Below are positions 18,913 to 27,011 of a stretch of DNA of 54,910 nt, one piece after another (position 1 is the stretch's first letter; each line of letters starts with the position of its first letter). The DNA is from an uncultured Clostridium sp. (GTDB taxonomy: Bacteria > Bacillota > Clostridia > TANB77 > CAG-508). The DNA is taken from positions 1-54,910 of the forward strand of contig CAMJCT010000009.1 in the NCBI GenBank assembly GCA_946404215.1. The letters run 5' to 3'. The notes beneath the pieces are model-generated. The model made no database searches. It was not told the DNA's origin and was given only the letters and a program-made list of their open reading frames with translations. The position numbers and the translations under genes are program-made.

Positions 18913-18941
18913 ATTATACCATATATTTTTACTATTTTAAA
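18913..18941 (-). promoter_or_regulatory. Candidate promoter of the zeta/PHP module
   Basis: On the minus strand TTTAAA (-35, 18941-18936) and a consensus TATAAT (-10, 18918-18913) are 17 bp apart, with a TGG extended -10. The start point would fall near 18906, inside the preceding terminator hairpin, about 55 nt before the small gene. Confidence 0.6.
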
Positions 18942-18971
18942 TAGTTTTTACACTTTTTATTTATATATTGG

Positions 18972-20408
18972 TTACTGTTTAGTAGGAACTCTTACAACCA
19001 CCTCTGTTCCTTGCCCTACTACACTTTTTATATCAATACTTCCTCCATTTTTATCTAAAATTTCCTTTGCTATAGAAAGTCCCAACCCAGTACCTCCCAT
19101 TTCTCTTGTACGTGCCTTATCTACACGATAAAATCTTTCAAAAATTCTATTTAAATCCTCTTCAGGTATTCCTATACCATTATCAAAAACTTTAATATAT
19201 GCATCATTATATACAAATCCTACATATATCTTTATCTCTCCTCCTTCTTTAGTATATTTTATGCTATTTGTTAAAATATTTAATACTACCCTTTCTATAT
19301 CATACTTGTCCGCATATACAGGTGGCACATCAGCAGTTACAAAACAATTAACTTTATGGTTCTTCTTTTTTATTTCTATAGCCAATTTATCTTGACATTT
19401 TTTTACCAAATCCCCTAAATCAAATAATTCCTTCTGAACTTTTTTCTTATTGCTATCATACCTAGACAATGTTAATAAATCAGTTACCAATTTTGCCATT
19501 CTTCTAGCTTCAGTTGCAATAACATTTAAAAACTTAGCTTGTGTCTCTTTATCATATTCTCCTTCTAGTAATGTATCTGCATATCCCATAATTGAAGTTA
19601 TAGGTGTTTTTAGCTCATGAGATACATCTGCTACTAATTCTTTTTGCATATTATCTAGTTTTACATGTTCAGTAATATCTTGTATTACAGCTATTACTCC
19701 ATCTGGTCTGTCACTTTCATTTTTAAAAGGAGCAAAAAAAACATTCACATATTCTTCGTCAACTTGAATTCTTTGTTCTGTTGATGTCCAGTTTTCTAAA
19801 TATATAATTTTCTCCATATTTATATCCAAATTAAATTTATTAAATATATCATCAAATGTATTATCTTCTGGCCCAATACTTAAAAATTTTTTTGCTGCAG
19901 GATTTATTAATATAATCTCACCTTTCATATTAAAAGCAATAATTCCATCTGTCATGTGCAACAAAATAGTCTCTATTTGGTTCTTTTGAGTATCAACTTC
20001 TTTAAGCTTTTCTTTCCATTCTGTAGTAATAACATCTATCGCATTTTCTATATTTCCAACATCATTTCCTTTTTTACTCCTAAATACACTTTTGTCATCA
20101 TCATTAATACCTTCTGCACTCTTTATTAACTTATTAATTGGGTATATTACAAACTTAGATAATACAAATGCAATAACTACCCCAACTATAGATAACAACA
20201 CCGCAGCTATTATTATTGCAATTTTTGTATCATTTTCTAAATTTACTAAATTATTAGATATTTGTTCTATATTTTCTAAATTTCCTTCCAGTATTCTCAC
20301 AGTTAAGTTATTTGTTGAATTTAGAAAAAAAACTCCTAATCCACTAACAATAATAATATTTAATAGAAAAAATATTATTATTACTCTAACTCTTATACTC
20401 TTTAACAT
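18972..20408 (-). CDS. WalK/PhoR-like sensor histidine kinase with PAS domain
   Basis: A 478-aa kinase. Two membrane helices (about 8-30 and 63-85) flank a short outside loop; HAMP, a PAS domain (ILLHMTDGIIAFNMKGEII), HisKA (VADVSHELKTPITSIMGYAD) and an ATPase domain (N box NILTNSIKYT, G1 DNGIGIPEED, G2 GGTGLGLSIAKEIL) follow. This is the WalK/PhoR architecture. The GTG at 20417 abuts the murG stop, but the ATG at 20408 has AGGTGA upstream and is preferred. No response regulator is adjacent; a WalR-like regulator lies about 18 kb away at 38498-39244. It is the last gene of the dcw transcript. Confidence 0.9.
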   Translation of the reverse strand: MLKSIRVRVIIIFFLLNIIIVSGLGVFFLNSTNNLTVRILEGNLENIEQISNNLVNLENDTKIAIIIAAVLLSIVGVVIAFVLSKFVIYPINKLIKSAEGINDDDKSVFRSKKGNDVGNIENAIDVITTEWKEKLKEVDTQKNQIETILLHMTDGIIAFNMKGEIILINPAAKKFLSIGPEDNTFDDIFNKFNLDINMEKIIYLENWTSTEQRIQVDEEYVNVFFAPFKNESDRPDGVIAVIQDITEHVKLDNMQKELVADVSHELKTPITSIMGYADTLLEGEYDKETQAKFLNVIATEARRMAKLVTDLLTLSRYDSNKKKVQKELFDLGDLVKKCQDKLAIEIKKKNHKVNCFVTADVPPVYADKYDIERVVLNILTNSIKYTKEGGEIKIYVGFVYNDAYIKVFDNGIGIPEEDLNRIFERFYRVDKARTREMGGTGLGLSIAKEILDKNGGSIDIKSVVGQGTEVVVRVPTKQ

Positions 20409-20417
20409 TTTTTTCAC

Positions 20418-21533
20418 CTATTTAACTAATTTTAGTATTTCCTTATAAATTTTGTCCTCAACATTATTTACAGAAATCTTCAAAGCATTATTTCCCATTT
20501 CTGCCATCTTAGTTTTATTTTCTACAATATCTCTTATTTCTTTATTTAAAACTTGACCTTTCAAATCATCATTTAAAATTATTTTAGCAGCTCCAACATT
20601 TTCTAGCTCTTTAGCATTGTATAATTGATGATCATGACTGACATTTGGAAGAGGTATTAGTATAGATGGTTTACCTAAATTTGAAATCTCTGTTACAGTC
20701 ATTGCACCACTTCTAGCTACTATTACATCAACGCAATTCATTATCTCTTCCATATTGTATATATATGGAATTATTTTTATTCCTTTTATATTATTAATAT
20801 TAATTCTCCTATTTTCTAATTCTTCTTTTACAATATCGAACTGTCTTGGTCCTGTAGCCCATATTATTTGATATTCTTTATTCATTTTATTTGCTATTAT
20901 TTCTATAATTGCCTCATTTATTTTTTTGGCTCCTTGGCTTCCTCCAAATACCAAAGCCGTAGGCTTTAATATATCCAAAGATAAATCCTCTATTATCTTT
21001 TTTTTCATTTCAATACTATAATTATGCTTAACTATTTTTACAGGAGTACCAGTATACACTATATTTTTTGCACCTTTGATTCTATCTTTTGCATCCTCAA
21101 AAGAAACTAATACAGTATCAACTTTTGGGGCTAAAAATTTAATAGCCTTTCCTGGGAATGCATTGCTCTCATGTAATAATGTAGGAATTTTATATTTACT
21201 TGCTGCCATAATTGTAGCTCCACAAATATATCCACCAGTTCCTATAACAATATCTGGCTTAAAATCTTCAACAATGTTTTTAGCCTCTGTAAATCCCCTA
21301 TTTGTTTTAATTATTTTTTTGAAATTTTCAATGGAAAGTTTCTTACTTAAACCATAAGCTTCAATAGTTTTTAACTCGTATCCTGACCTAGGAACTAAAT
21401 CATTTTCTAATCCTCTAGTTGTACCAACAAAAATAATTTTAGAATTTGGCTCTTCTTTTTTTATCTTATTAGCTATTGCCAACCCCGGATTAATATGTCC
21501 AGCAGTACCAGCTGCTGCAATAATTGCTCTCAT
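20418..21533 (-). CDS. murG: UDP-GlcNAc:lipid I transferase MurG
   Basis: MurG adds N-acetylglucosamine to lipid I to make lipid II, at the inner face of the membrane. The 371-aa protein has the N-terminal Gly-rich loop (AAAGTAGHINPGLAIA), VIGTGGYICGATIMAA, LHESNAFPGKAIK, VFGGSQGAKKINEA and the donor-binding VARSGAMTVTEIS region, of which the last lies before PSILIPLPN. It follows ftsW by 30 nt and sits directly against the WalK-like gene, the normal dcw position. Confidence 0.96.
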   Translation of the reverse strand: MRAIIAAAGTAGHINPGLAIANKIKKEEPNSKIIFVGTTRGLENDLVPRSGYELKTIEAYGLSKKLSIENFKKIIKTNRGFTEAKNIVEDFKPDIVIGTGGYICGATIMAASKYKIPTLLHESNAFPGKAIKFLAPKVDTVLVSFEDAKDRIKGAKNIVYTGTPVKIVKHNYSIEMKKKIIEDLSLDILKPTALVFGGSQGAKKINEAIIEIIANKMNKEYQIIWATGPRQFDIVKEELENRRININNIKGIKIIPYIYNMEEIMNCVDVIVARSGAMTVTEISNLGKPSILIPLPNVSHDHQLYNAKELENVGAAKIILNDDLKGQVLNKEIRDIVENKTKMAEMGNNALKISVNNVEDKIYKEILKLVK

Positions 21534-21563
21534 AATCTTTTTCCTTTCTAGTGCGTTTTTGGG

Positions 21564-22696
21564 TTACTTTGCACTTGCTCTAGATATATTTAATAAAATA
21601 CCCATTTCACAAAGCAATATAAACAGTGCTGTTCCTCCGGTAGCTAAAAAATGGAAGTGGCATTCCTGTTGCCGGCATAGAAGATGTAACAACAGCAACA
21701 TTTATTACTACCTGAATTGCAACTAATGAAGTAATACCTATAGCAACTAAACTTCCAAACATATCAGGTGCCCTCATTGCAATTAAAATGCCTCTCCAAA
21801 TAAAAATAGCAAATAGTATTAAAACCACTGTACATCCAATAAACCCTAATTCCTCTCCTAATATTGAAAATATAAAATCATTGTGAGGCTCTGGTATATA
21901 TAAAAACTTTTGCTTACTTTCACCTAATCCTGCTCCAAACAAGCCCCCAGAGCCAATTGCATACAAGCTCTGTATTACTTGCCATCCATCTCCTGTAGCA
22001 TCTTGCCATGGATTAAGAAATGTTATAACTCTTTTTAGCCTATATGGTTCTTTTATAATAAGTAATATTATAGTAGGAATTCCGGCCAACAGCTCCTGTA
22101 GCTAAATAATGCCAAAATTTGCACCCTGCCATAATCATCATAATACTACAAATACCTATTATAACAATTGATGCGCTGAAATGTGGCTCTAATAATAGCA
22201 TTCCTATTATTGGAGCTAGTAAACATATATGTTTTATAAATCCCTTTCCATAAAACTTTAAGTCATCTCTGTTTTTCATTAAAATCCCTGCATAAAAAAT
22301 TATCATTAATAGTTTTACTATTTCAGAAGGTTGAAAAGATAATGTTTCTGTAATATATATCCATCTCTTAGCACCATTTACTGTCCTTCCAGCAATTAAA
22401 ACTAACGCTAGTAAAACAAATGCTATCCACCATGACTGTTTATAAAACTTTCCATAAAATCTATAGTCAATTTTAGATATAAACAACATTGCTATTATAC
22501 CTAAAATAGCAAATAATAACTGCTTTGAAAAGTAAGAATAACTATCTCCACTCTTTGCCAAGGCAGATGGTGAACTGGCCGATAATACCATTATTAACCC
22601 TATAGAAAGCAACAATAATATTGTTATTAGTAATGTAAAATCAATTGGATTATTCAAAAAACTTGAAAAACTTTTTTCTTTCCTTTTTTTTGACAT
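21564..22696 (-). CDS. ftsW: SEDS peptidoglycan polymerase FtsW/SpoVE, read through two +1 shifts
   Basis: Lipid II flippase/glycan polymerase of the septum. The gene is continuous only if two +1 shifts are made. Frame 1 runs from the ATG at 22696 to the CGG at 22084; skipping one C gives the frame to the CGG at 21639; skipping another gives the frame to the TAA at 21566-21564. The result is 376 aa, normal for SpoVE/FtsW, with about ten membrane helices, the NPW/QSLYAIGSGG loop, EEL and the conserved PLPFFSYGGTALF motif. Without shifts the products stop after 14 or 10 wrong codons. Both shifts restore Gly at conserved places. It lies between mraY and murG. A pseudogene is unlikely because every other segment is intact. 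Confidence 0.88.
21637..21639 (-). other. Recoding site: in-frame CGG, +1 shift to GGA (ftsW site 2)
   Basis: In frame the mRNA reads AGC TAC CGG AGG. Dropping the C gives AGC TAC GGA GGA ACA, which encodes the invariant SYGGT motif of SEDS proteins. The RodA gene in this window has TAT GGA at the same place. Confidence 0.85.
22082..22084 (-). other. Recoding site: in-frame CGG, +1 shift to GGA (ftsW site 1)
   Basis: In frame the mRNA reads GTT GGC CGG AAT. Dropping the C gives GTT GGC GGA ATT CCT and joins LATGAVG to GIPTIILLI in the middle of a membrane helix. Codon 205 of the gene. Confidence 0.85.
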
Positions 22697-22804
22697 TATC
22701 TTCTCCTACCCCTTTGTTTATTTTTTAAAAAAATTCAAAATAATTTTTATATATAATTTAGTTTCTTATATAATATATTTAGTGTTTAAAGTATCTTATC
22801 TACT

Positions 22805-23785
22805 TTAAATAATTTTCAAACCCACAATACTCAAAATCAACGTTACCAAACTAAAAACAATAACCACTTTATTCTCTTTCCAACCTTTTAATTCAAAATG
22901 GTGATGTAATGGCGCCATTTTGAAGAATCTTTTTCCTGTTTTTTTAAAACAAACTACTTGTATCATAACAGAAATAGTTTCAATAACTGGTATTAAAGCA
23001 ATTATTATCAATATTAGTGGAACTTTTAAATATAAAGCAATAGCAGATATTACTCCACCTAAGAAAAGTGACCCTGTATCCCCCATAAAAACTTTAGCCG
23101 GATGTATATTAAACATTAAAAAGCCAAGTACAGAACCTATAACAATACTTCCAAATATTGAAACTTCTTCCACTCTAAAAATAATTCCTATAAGTGTTAA
23201 ACACGTAATAATAATTGTACAAACACTTGAGGAAAGTCCATCAATTCCATCTGTTAAATTAATAGCATTTGTAGTTCCTAGTATTACTAAAATGGCAAAT
23301 GGAATATAAAAATACATTGGCATATTAAAATATGTTTTTAATATTGGTATATATGTATATGTCCCTATATTTAAAAATTGTATTAAATATATTACATATA
23401 TTACAGATATCACTAAAAGCCCTATCATCTTATAGCTTGGTTTTAAACCCTTAGTATTTTTTAACACCAATTTTTTAAAATCATCTATAAACCCTATTAC
23501 TCCAAAACCAATGGTTAATATCAGCATTGGTAATAGTTTATTTGCAATATCATTTTTTCCATTTAATAGCAGTAAAATATAATTACCTATAACTACTATA
23601 ATCATAGAAATAATCATTATTATTCCACCCATAGTAGGTGTTCCTTGTTTCTTTAAATGAGACTGTGGTCCATCATCCCTTTCTATCTGTCCTACTTTCA
23701 TTTTTCTTAATATTGGTATAATTATTAATCCTAATATCACTGATACTATGAATGAAATAATTAACATACTCATTTCAAATCTCAT
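22805..23785 (-). CDS. mraY: Phospho-MurNAc-pentapeptide transferase MraY
   Basis: Transfers phospho-MurNAc-pentapeptide to undecaprenyl phosphate to form lipid I. About ten membrane helices; hallmark motifs are RDDGPQSHLKKQGTPTMGG, the aspartate motif FIDDFKK, NLTDGIDGLS, MGDTGSLFLGG and the loop MAPLHHHFELKGWKE. An ATG at 23803 lacks a Shine-Dalgarno, whereas the ATG at 23785 has AAAGG about 9 nt upstream and is taken as the start (326 aa). It follows murE closely. Confidence 0.95.
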   Translation of the reverse strand: MRFEMSMLIISFIVSVILGLIIIPILRKMKVGQIERDDGPQSHLKKQGTPTMGGIIMIISMIIVVIGNYILLLLNGKNDIANKLLPMLILTIGFGVIGFIDDFKKLVLKNTKGLKPSYKMIGLLVISVIYVIYLIQFLNIGTYTYIPILKTYFNMPMYFYIPFAILVILGTTNAINLTDGIDGLSSSVCTIIITCLTLIGIIFRVEEVSIFGSIVIGSVLGFLMFNIHPAKVFMGDTGSLFLGGVISAIALYLKVPLILIIIALIPVIETISVMIQVVCFKKTGKRFFKMAPLHHHFELKGWKENKVVIVFSLVTLILSIVGLKII

Positions 23786-23809
23786 TATATCTAACCTTTC
23801 CATTTTTTT

Positions 23810-25306
23810 CTATTGTTTATTTTCCTTCTCTTTAGAATCTAATTCATCCATTATCTCTTTAACTATTATTCTCTCGTCAAATGGATATTTTACTCCATTT
23901 ATTTCTTGATATGGCTCATGCCCTTTTCCTGCTAAAACCACAATATCTTTTTTGTTTGCCATTTTTATAGCATCTTTTATTGCCTCTATTCTATCTAATA
24001 TAACTTTATATTTTCCATTTGTTTTTTTAATTCCAGTCTCTATTTGTTCTACTATTTTTTGTGGTTCTTCTGTCCTTGGATTATCAGAAGTAATAATAGT
24101 ATAATCTGCTATTCTCCCTGATATTTCGCCCATTATAGGCCTCTTACCTGAATCTCTGTCTCCTCCACAACCAAATACAGATATTACTCTTCCACTTGTA
24201 TAGCTTTTTACAGCTTGTAATATATTTTCTAAACTTTCTGGGGAATGAGCATAATCTATCATTATAGGTAAATCCTTTTTATTAGGTACTAATTCTGATC
24301 TACCTGGAACTCTTACTTCCATCAATGCATTTTTTATTATCTCTGAAGATATTTCAAATCTTTTAGCTACGCAAATAGCAGCCAATGAATTATAAACACT
24401 AAACCTTCCTGGTATACATGTTTTTACTCTTTCATTTCTATCTGTTAGTTTAACTTTAAAATCAACATATATATTTGTTACAGTTATATCTTTTGCCATA
24501 ACATTTGCATAATTATCAATTCCATATGTTGTAATATTACTCTCTGGAAATAAATCAGGTATTTTTGAACCATACAAATCGTCTGTATTTACAATCCCAG
24601 TTTTGCACATTTTAAATAATTTTAATTTAGAATTAAAATAATCTTCCATATCTGGATGCTCATTTGGACTAATATGATCCTCTGAAAAGTTTGTAAATAA
24701 AACTATATCAAATTCACAACCATCTACTCTATGTAACTTTAAACTCTGCGAAGAAACCTCCATTACTACAACTTCTACACCTTCTTTTACCATATCGGCA
24801 AAAATCCTTTGCAATTCAACGCTTTCAGGAGTTGTTCTATCACTATCTTGGATTTTTTTACCATTTATATAGGTTGCTATAGTTCCTATTAAACCTACTT
24901 TTTTACCAGCCTTCTCTAAAATTTCTTTTATCATAAACGTTGTTGTTGTTTTCCCTTTTGTTCCTGTAACTCCAATCAATTTGAATTTTTTTGAAGGATT
25001 TCCATAAAAATTAGAAGAACAAATTGCAAGTGCTTCTCTGGTGTTTTTTGCCACAACAATTGTAACATCTTCTCTAAAATCACTCTTTTTCAATTTAGCT
25101 CCTTCTTCTACAATTACGGCAACTGCACCTTTTTTTATTGCATCTTGTATATATTCATGTCCATCTACAGTAAAGCCCTTTATTGCAACAAATAAAAAAC
25201 CTTCTTTTATTTGTTTTGAATCCCTCTCTATACCTATAATTTCTTTTTCTAAATCTCCTTTTACTTTTAGCCCTTCTAACCCAACTAAAATTTCCTTTAA
25301 TTTCAT
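23810..25306 (-). CDS. murE: UDP-MurNAc-tripeptide synthetase MurE
   Basis: Adds the third residue (meso-diaminopimelate in most clostridia) to UDP-MurNAc-L-Ala-D-Glu. The ATP-binding loop GVTGTKGKTTTTFMIKEI, the central TNFSEDHISPNEH, and the DNPRTEEP motif are visible; the last, DNPR, is characteristic of DAP-adding enzymes. The TTG at 25318 sits right on an AAGGGA; the ATG at 25306 has the 12-nt spacing seen elsewhere, giving 498 aa. Gene order murE-mraY-ftsW-murG is the standard dcw order. Confidence 0.95.
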   Translation of the reverse strand: MKLKEILVGLEGLKVKGDLEKEIIGIERDSKQIKEGFLFVAIKGFTVDGHEYIQDAIKKGAVAVIVEEGAKLKKSDFREDVTIVVAKNTREALAICSSNFYGNPSKKFKLIGVTGTKGKTTTTFMIKEILEKAGKKVGLIGTIATYINGKKIQDSDRTTPESVELQRIFADMVKEGVEVVVMEVSSQSLKLHRVDGCEFDIVLFTNFSEDHISPNEHPDMEDYFNSKLKLFKMCKTGIVNTDDLYGSKIPDLFPESNITTYGIDNYANVMAKDITVTNIYVDFKVKLTDRNERVKTCIPGRFSVYNSLAAICVAKRFEISSEIIKNALMEVRVPGRSELVPNKKDLPIMIDYAHSPESLENILQAVKSYTSGRVISVFGCGGDRDSGKRPIMGEISGRIADYTIITSDNPRTEEPQKIVEQIETGIKKTNGKYKVILDRIEAIKDAIKMANKKDIVVLAGKGHEPYQEINGVKYPFDERIIVKEIMDELDSKEKENKQ

Positions 25307-25467
25307 ATTTAACTTCAATCCCTTCGATTAATAATAAACCACAAACGCCAAAATTTTGTCGCTCATTTTTTAACATTATATAACTAATTTTTTATTTTGT
25401 ATAGTTTTTTTCATTATTTATTGAGATTTCTAATACATTATATTCACTTTTAAAAAAACTATAACAT

Positions 25468-25505
25468 CAAAAAAAGGATAGTATTTGTTAAAACTATCCT
25501 TCTTT
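25468..25505 (-). terminator. Terminator after rubredoxin
   Basis: GGATAGT and ACTATCC form a 7-bp stem with a 10-nt loop; the minus strand continues with TTTTTTTTGATG. This separates the fprA-rubredoxin pair from murE. Confidence 0.75.
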
Positions 25506-25513
25506 TAAAAAAA

Positions 25514-25651
25514 CTATTCTTCTACTTTTTTAAACATGTCTTTTCCTACACCACATAATGGACATGTCCAATCTTCTGGTAAATCTTCAAATTTTACTTT
25601 TTCTACATTTTCATCATATATATATCCGCAAGCTATACATTCATACTTCAT
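25514..25651 (-). CDS. Rubredoxin (45 aa)
   Basis: A small iron protein with the two CxxC motifs that bind one Fe ([10 protein letters not shown] and [11 protein letters not shown]). Ending KKVEE, it is slightly shorter than the usual 52-55 aa. The ATG has a strong AGGAGGTGA upstream. It lies 12 nt behind the flavodiiron protein gene and is expected to feed it electrons. Too short to be caught by many gene finders. Confidence 0.93.
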   Translation of the reverse strand: MKYECIACGYIYDENVEKVKFEDLPEDWTCPLCGVGKDMFKKVEE

Positions 25652-25663
25652 TTCTATCACCTC

Positions 25664-26860
25664 CTACATTAAAATTTCATTTACTAAAGAATTCATTTGT
25701 TTAATATTTTCATCATTGAATCTAGTCTTTATTGTAACTATTGTATCACAAATCTTTATATTCTTCATGTCTTTTAAAATATCTTGTGTTAATTTTGCAG
25801 CCATTGGTGCCCATGAACCATTTTGAATTATTCCAACCTTTCTATTCTGAAAATTTTTATGCTTTAACTCTCTTAAAAACAACTCTGTAGTTGGAAATAA
25901 CCCTGCATCATATGTTGGTGTTGCTATTATTAGCTTATCATATCTAAATGCATCCTCTACTACCTCTGCAATATCTGTTCTTGCTAAATCACTTATAACA
26001 ACCTTTTTTATTCCATTTTCTTTTAATATTTCTTTTAGCTTTTCTACTGCTTTAGTAGTATTTCCATGAATTGAATTATAAGCAACCAAAACACCTTCAT
26101 CTTCTGGTTTATAACTACTCCATATATTATATTTATTAATATAGTATTCTAAATTTTCTTTCAATATAGGACCATGTAAAGGGCATATTACATTTATATC
26201 TAAATTTAAAACTTTCTTTAATAACATTTGAACCTGCATTCCATATTTTCCAACTATGTTAAAATAATATCTTCGTGCTTCACATGCCCAATCCTCTTGT
26301 GTATCTAGAGTTCCAAATTTTCCAAATGCATCAGCTGTAAATAGTATTTTCTCAGTATAATCGTATGTTACCATTACTTCTGGCCAATGCACCATAGGTG
26401 CCATAAAAAATTGCAATTTATGTTCTCCAATTTCTAGAATTTCCGCTTCATTTACTATAATGAATCTATCAGATAAATCCTTATCGAAAAATTGTAACAT
26501 CATATCTGATGCTTTTTTATTTAATATAATCTTCATATTAGGATACTTATCTGCCAATAATTCAATATTCGCAGAATGATCTGGCTCTAAATGAGAAATA
26601 ACAAGATAATCCGCTTCTTTTCCCTGTAAGGAATGTTCCAATTTTTTTATCCACTCTTCTGTTGCCCTTCTATCCACTGTGTCCATTACTATATTTTTTT
26701 TGCCCTTTATTACATATGAATTATAAGATACTCCATTAGGAACAACATATTGACTTTCAAACAAATCTATTTTCTTATCATCAACTCCTATATATTCTAC
26801 TTGGTCTGTTACATTTATATTGCTAGACCCATTTTCATTCAATTTACATTTTTTACTCAC
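25664..26860 (-). CDS. fprA: Flavodiiron protein (FprA/ROO-type O2 or NO reductase)
   Basis: A 398-aa protein with an N-terminal metallo-beta-lactamase-like diiron domain (HLEPDHSANIE, APMVHWPEVMVTYDY, TADAFGKFG, CPLHGPIL) and a C-terminal flavodoxin domain (YNSIHGNTTKAVEKL, PTYDAGLFP). It reduces O2 to water or NO to N2O, protecting anaerobes, with rubredoxin as donor. The start is called as GTG at 26860 (AAGGTGA 5 nt upstream). It and rubredoxin sit inside the dcw cluster between the PBP gene and murE, an unusual position. Confidence 0.93.
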   Translation of the reverse strand: MSKKCKLNENGSSNINVTDQVEYIGVDDKKIDLFESQYVVPNGVSYNSYVIKGKKNIVMDTVDRRATEEWIKKLEHSLQGKEADYLVISHLEPDHSANIELLADKYPNMKIILNKKASDMMLQFFDKDLSDRFIIVNEAEILEIGEHKLQFFMAPMVHWPEVMVTYDYTEKILFTADAFGKFGTLDTQEDWACEARRYYFNIVGKYGMQVQMLLKKVLNLDINVICPLHGPILKENLEYYINKYNIWSSYKPEDEGVLVAYNSIHGNTTKAVEKLKEILKENGIKKVVISDLARTDIAEVVEDAFRYDKLIIATPTYDAGLFPTTELFLRELKHKNFQNRKVGIIQNGSWAPMAAKLTQDILKDMKNIKICDTIVTIKTRFNDENIKQMNSLVNEILM

Positions 26861-27011
26861 ATAAATCACCTTTTCTTATATTATTATTTTTTTATTAAAA
26901 CTCTTCATCTAATAAGAAATTTACTAAATTAATTACAATTTTCCCAGTTCTACAATTCCTACTAATATTTTTATCAAAACCTAATTGTTTTGTCAACTAC
27001 ATTTTTTATTA

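Noticed and set aside
21564..22696. ftsW, PBP, aspS and spoIVFA-like genes as decaying pseudogenes
   Set aside because: Each is complete apart from single added bases, all of the same kind and phase, and essential motifs are otherwise perfect. Decay would also produce stops, deletions and shifts of other types.
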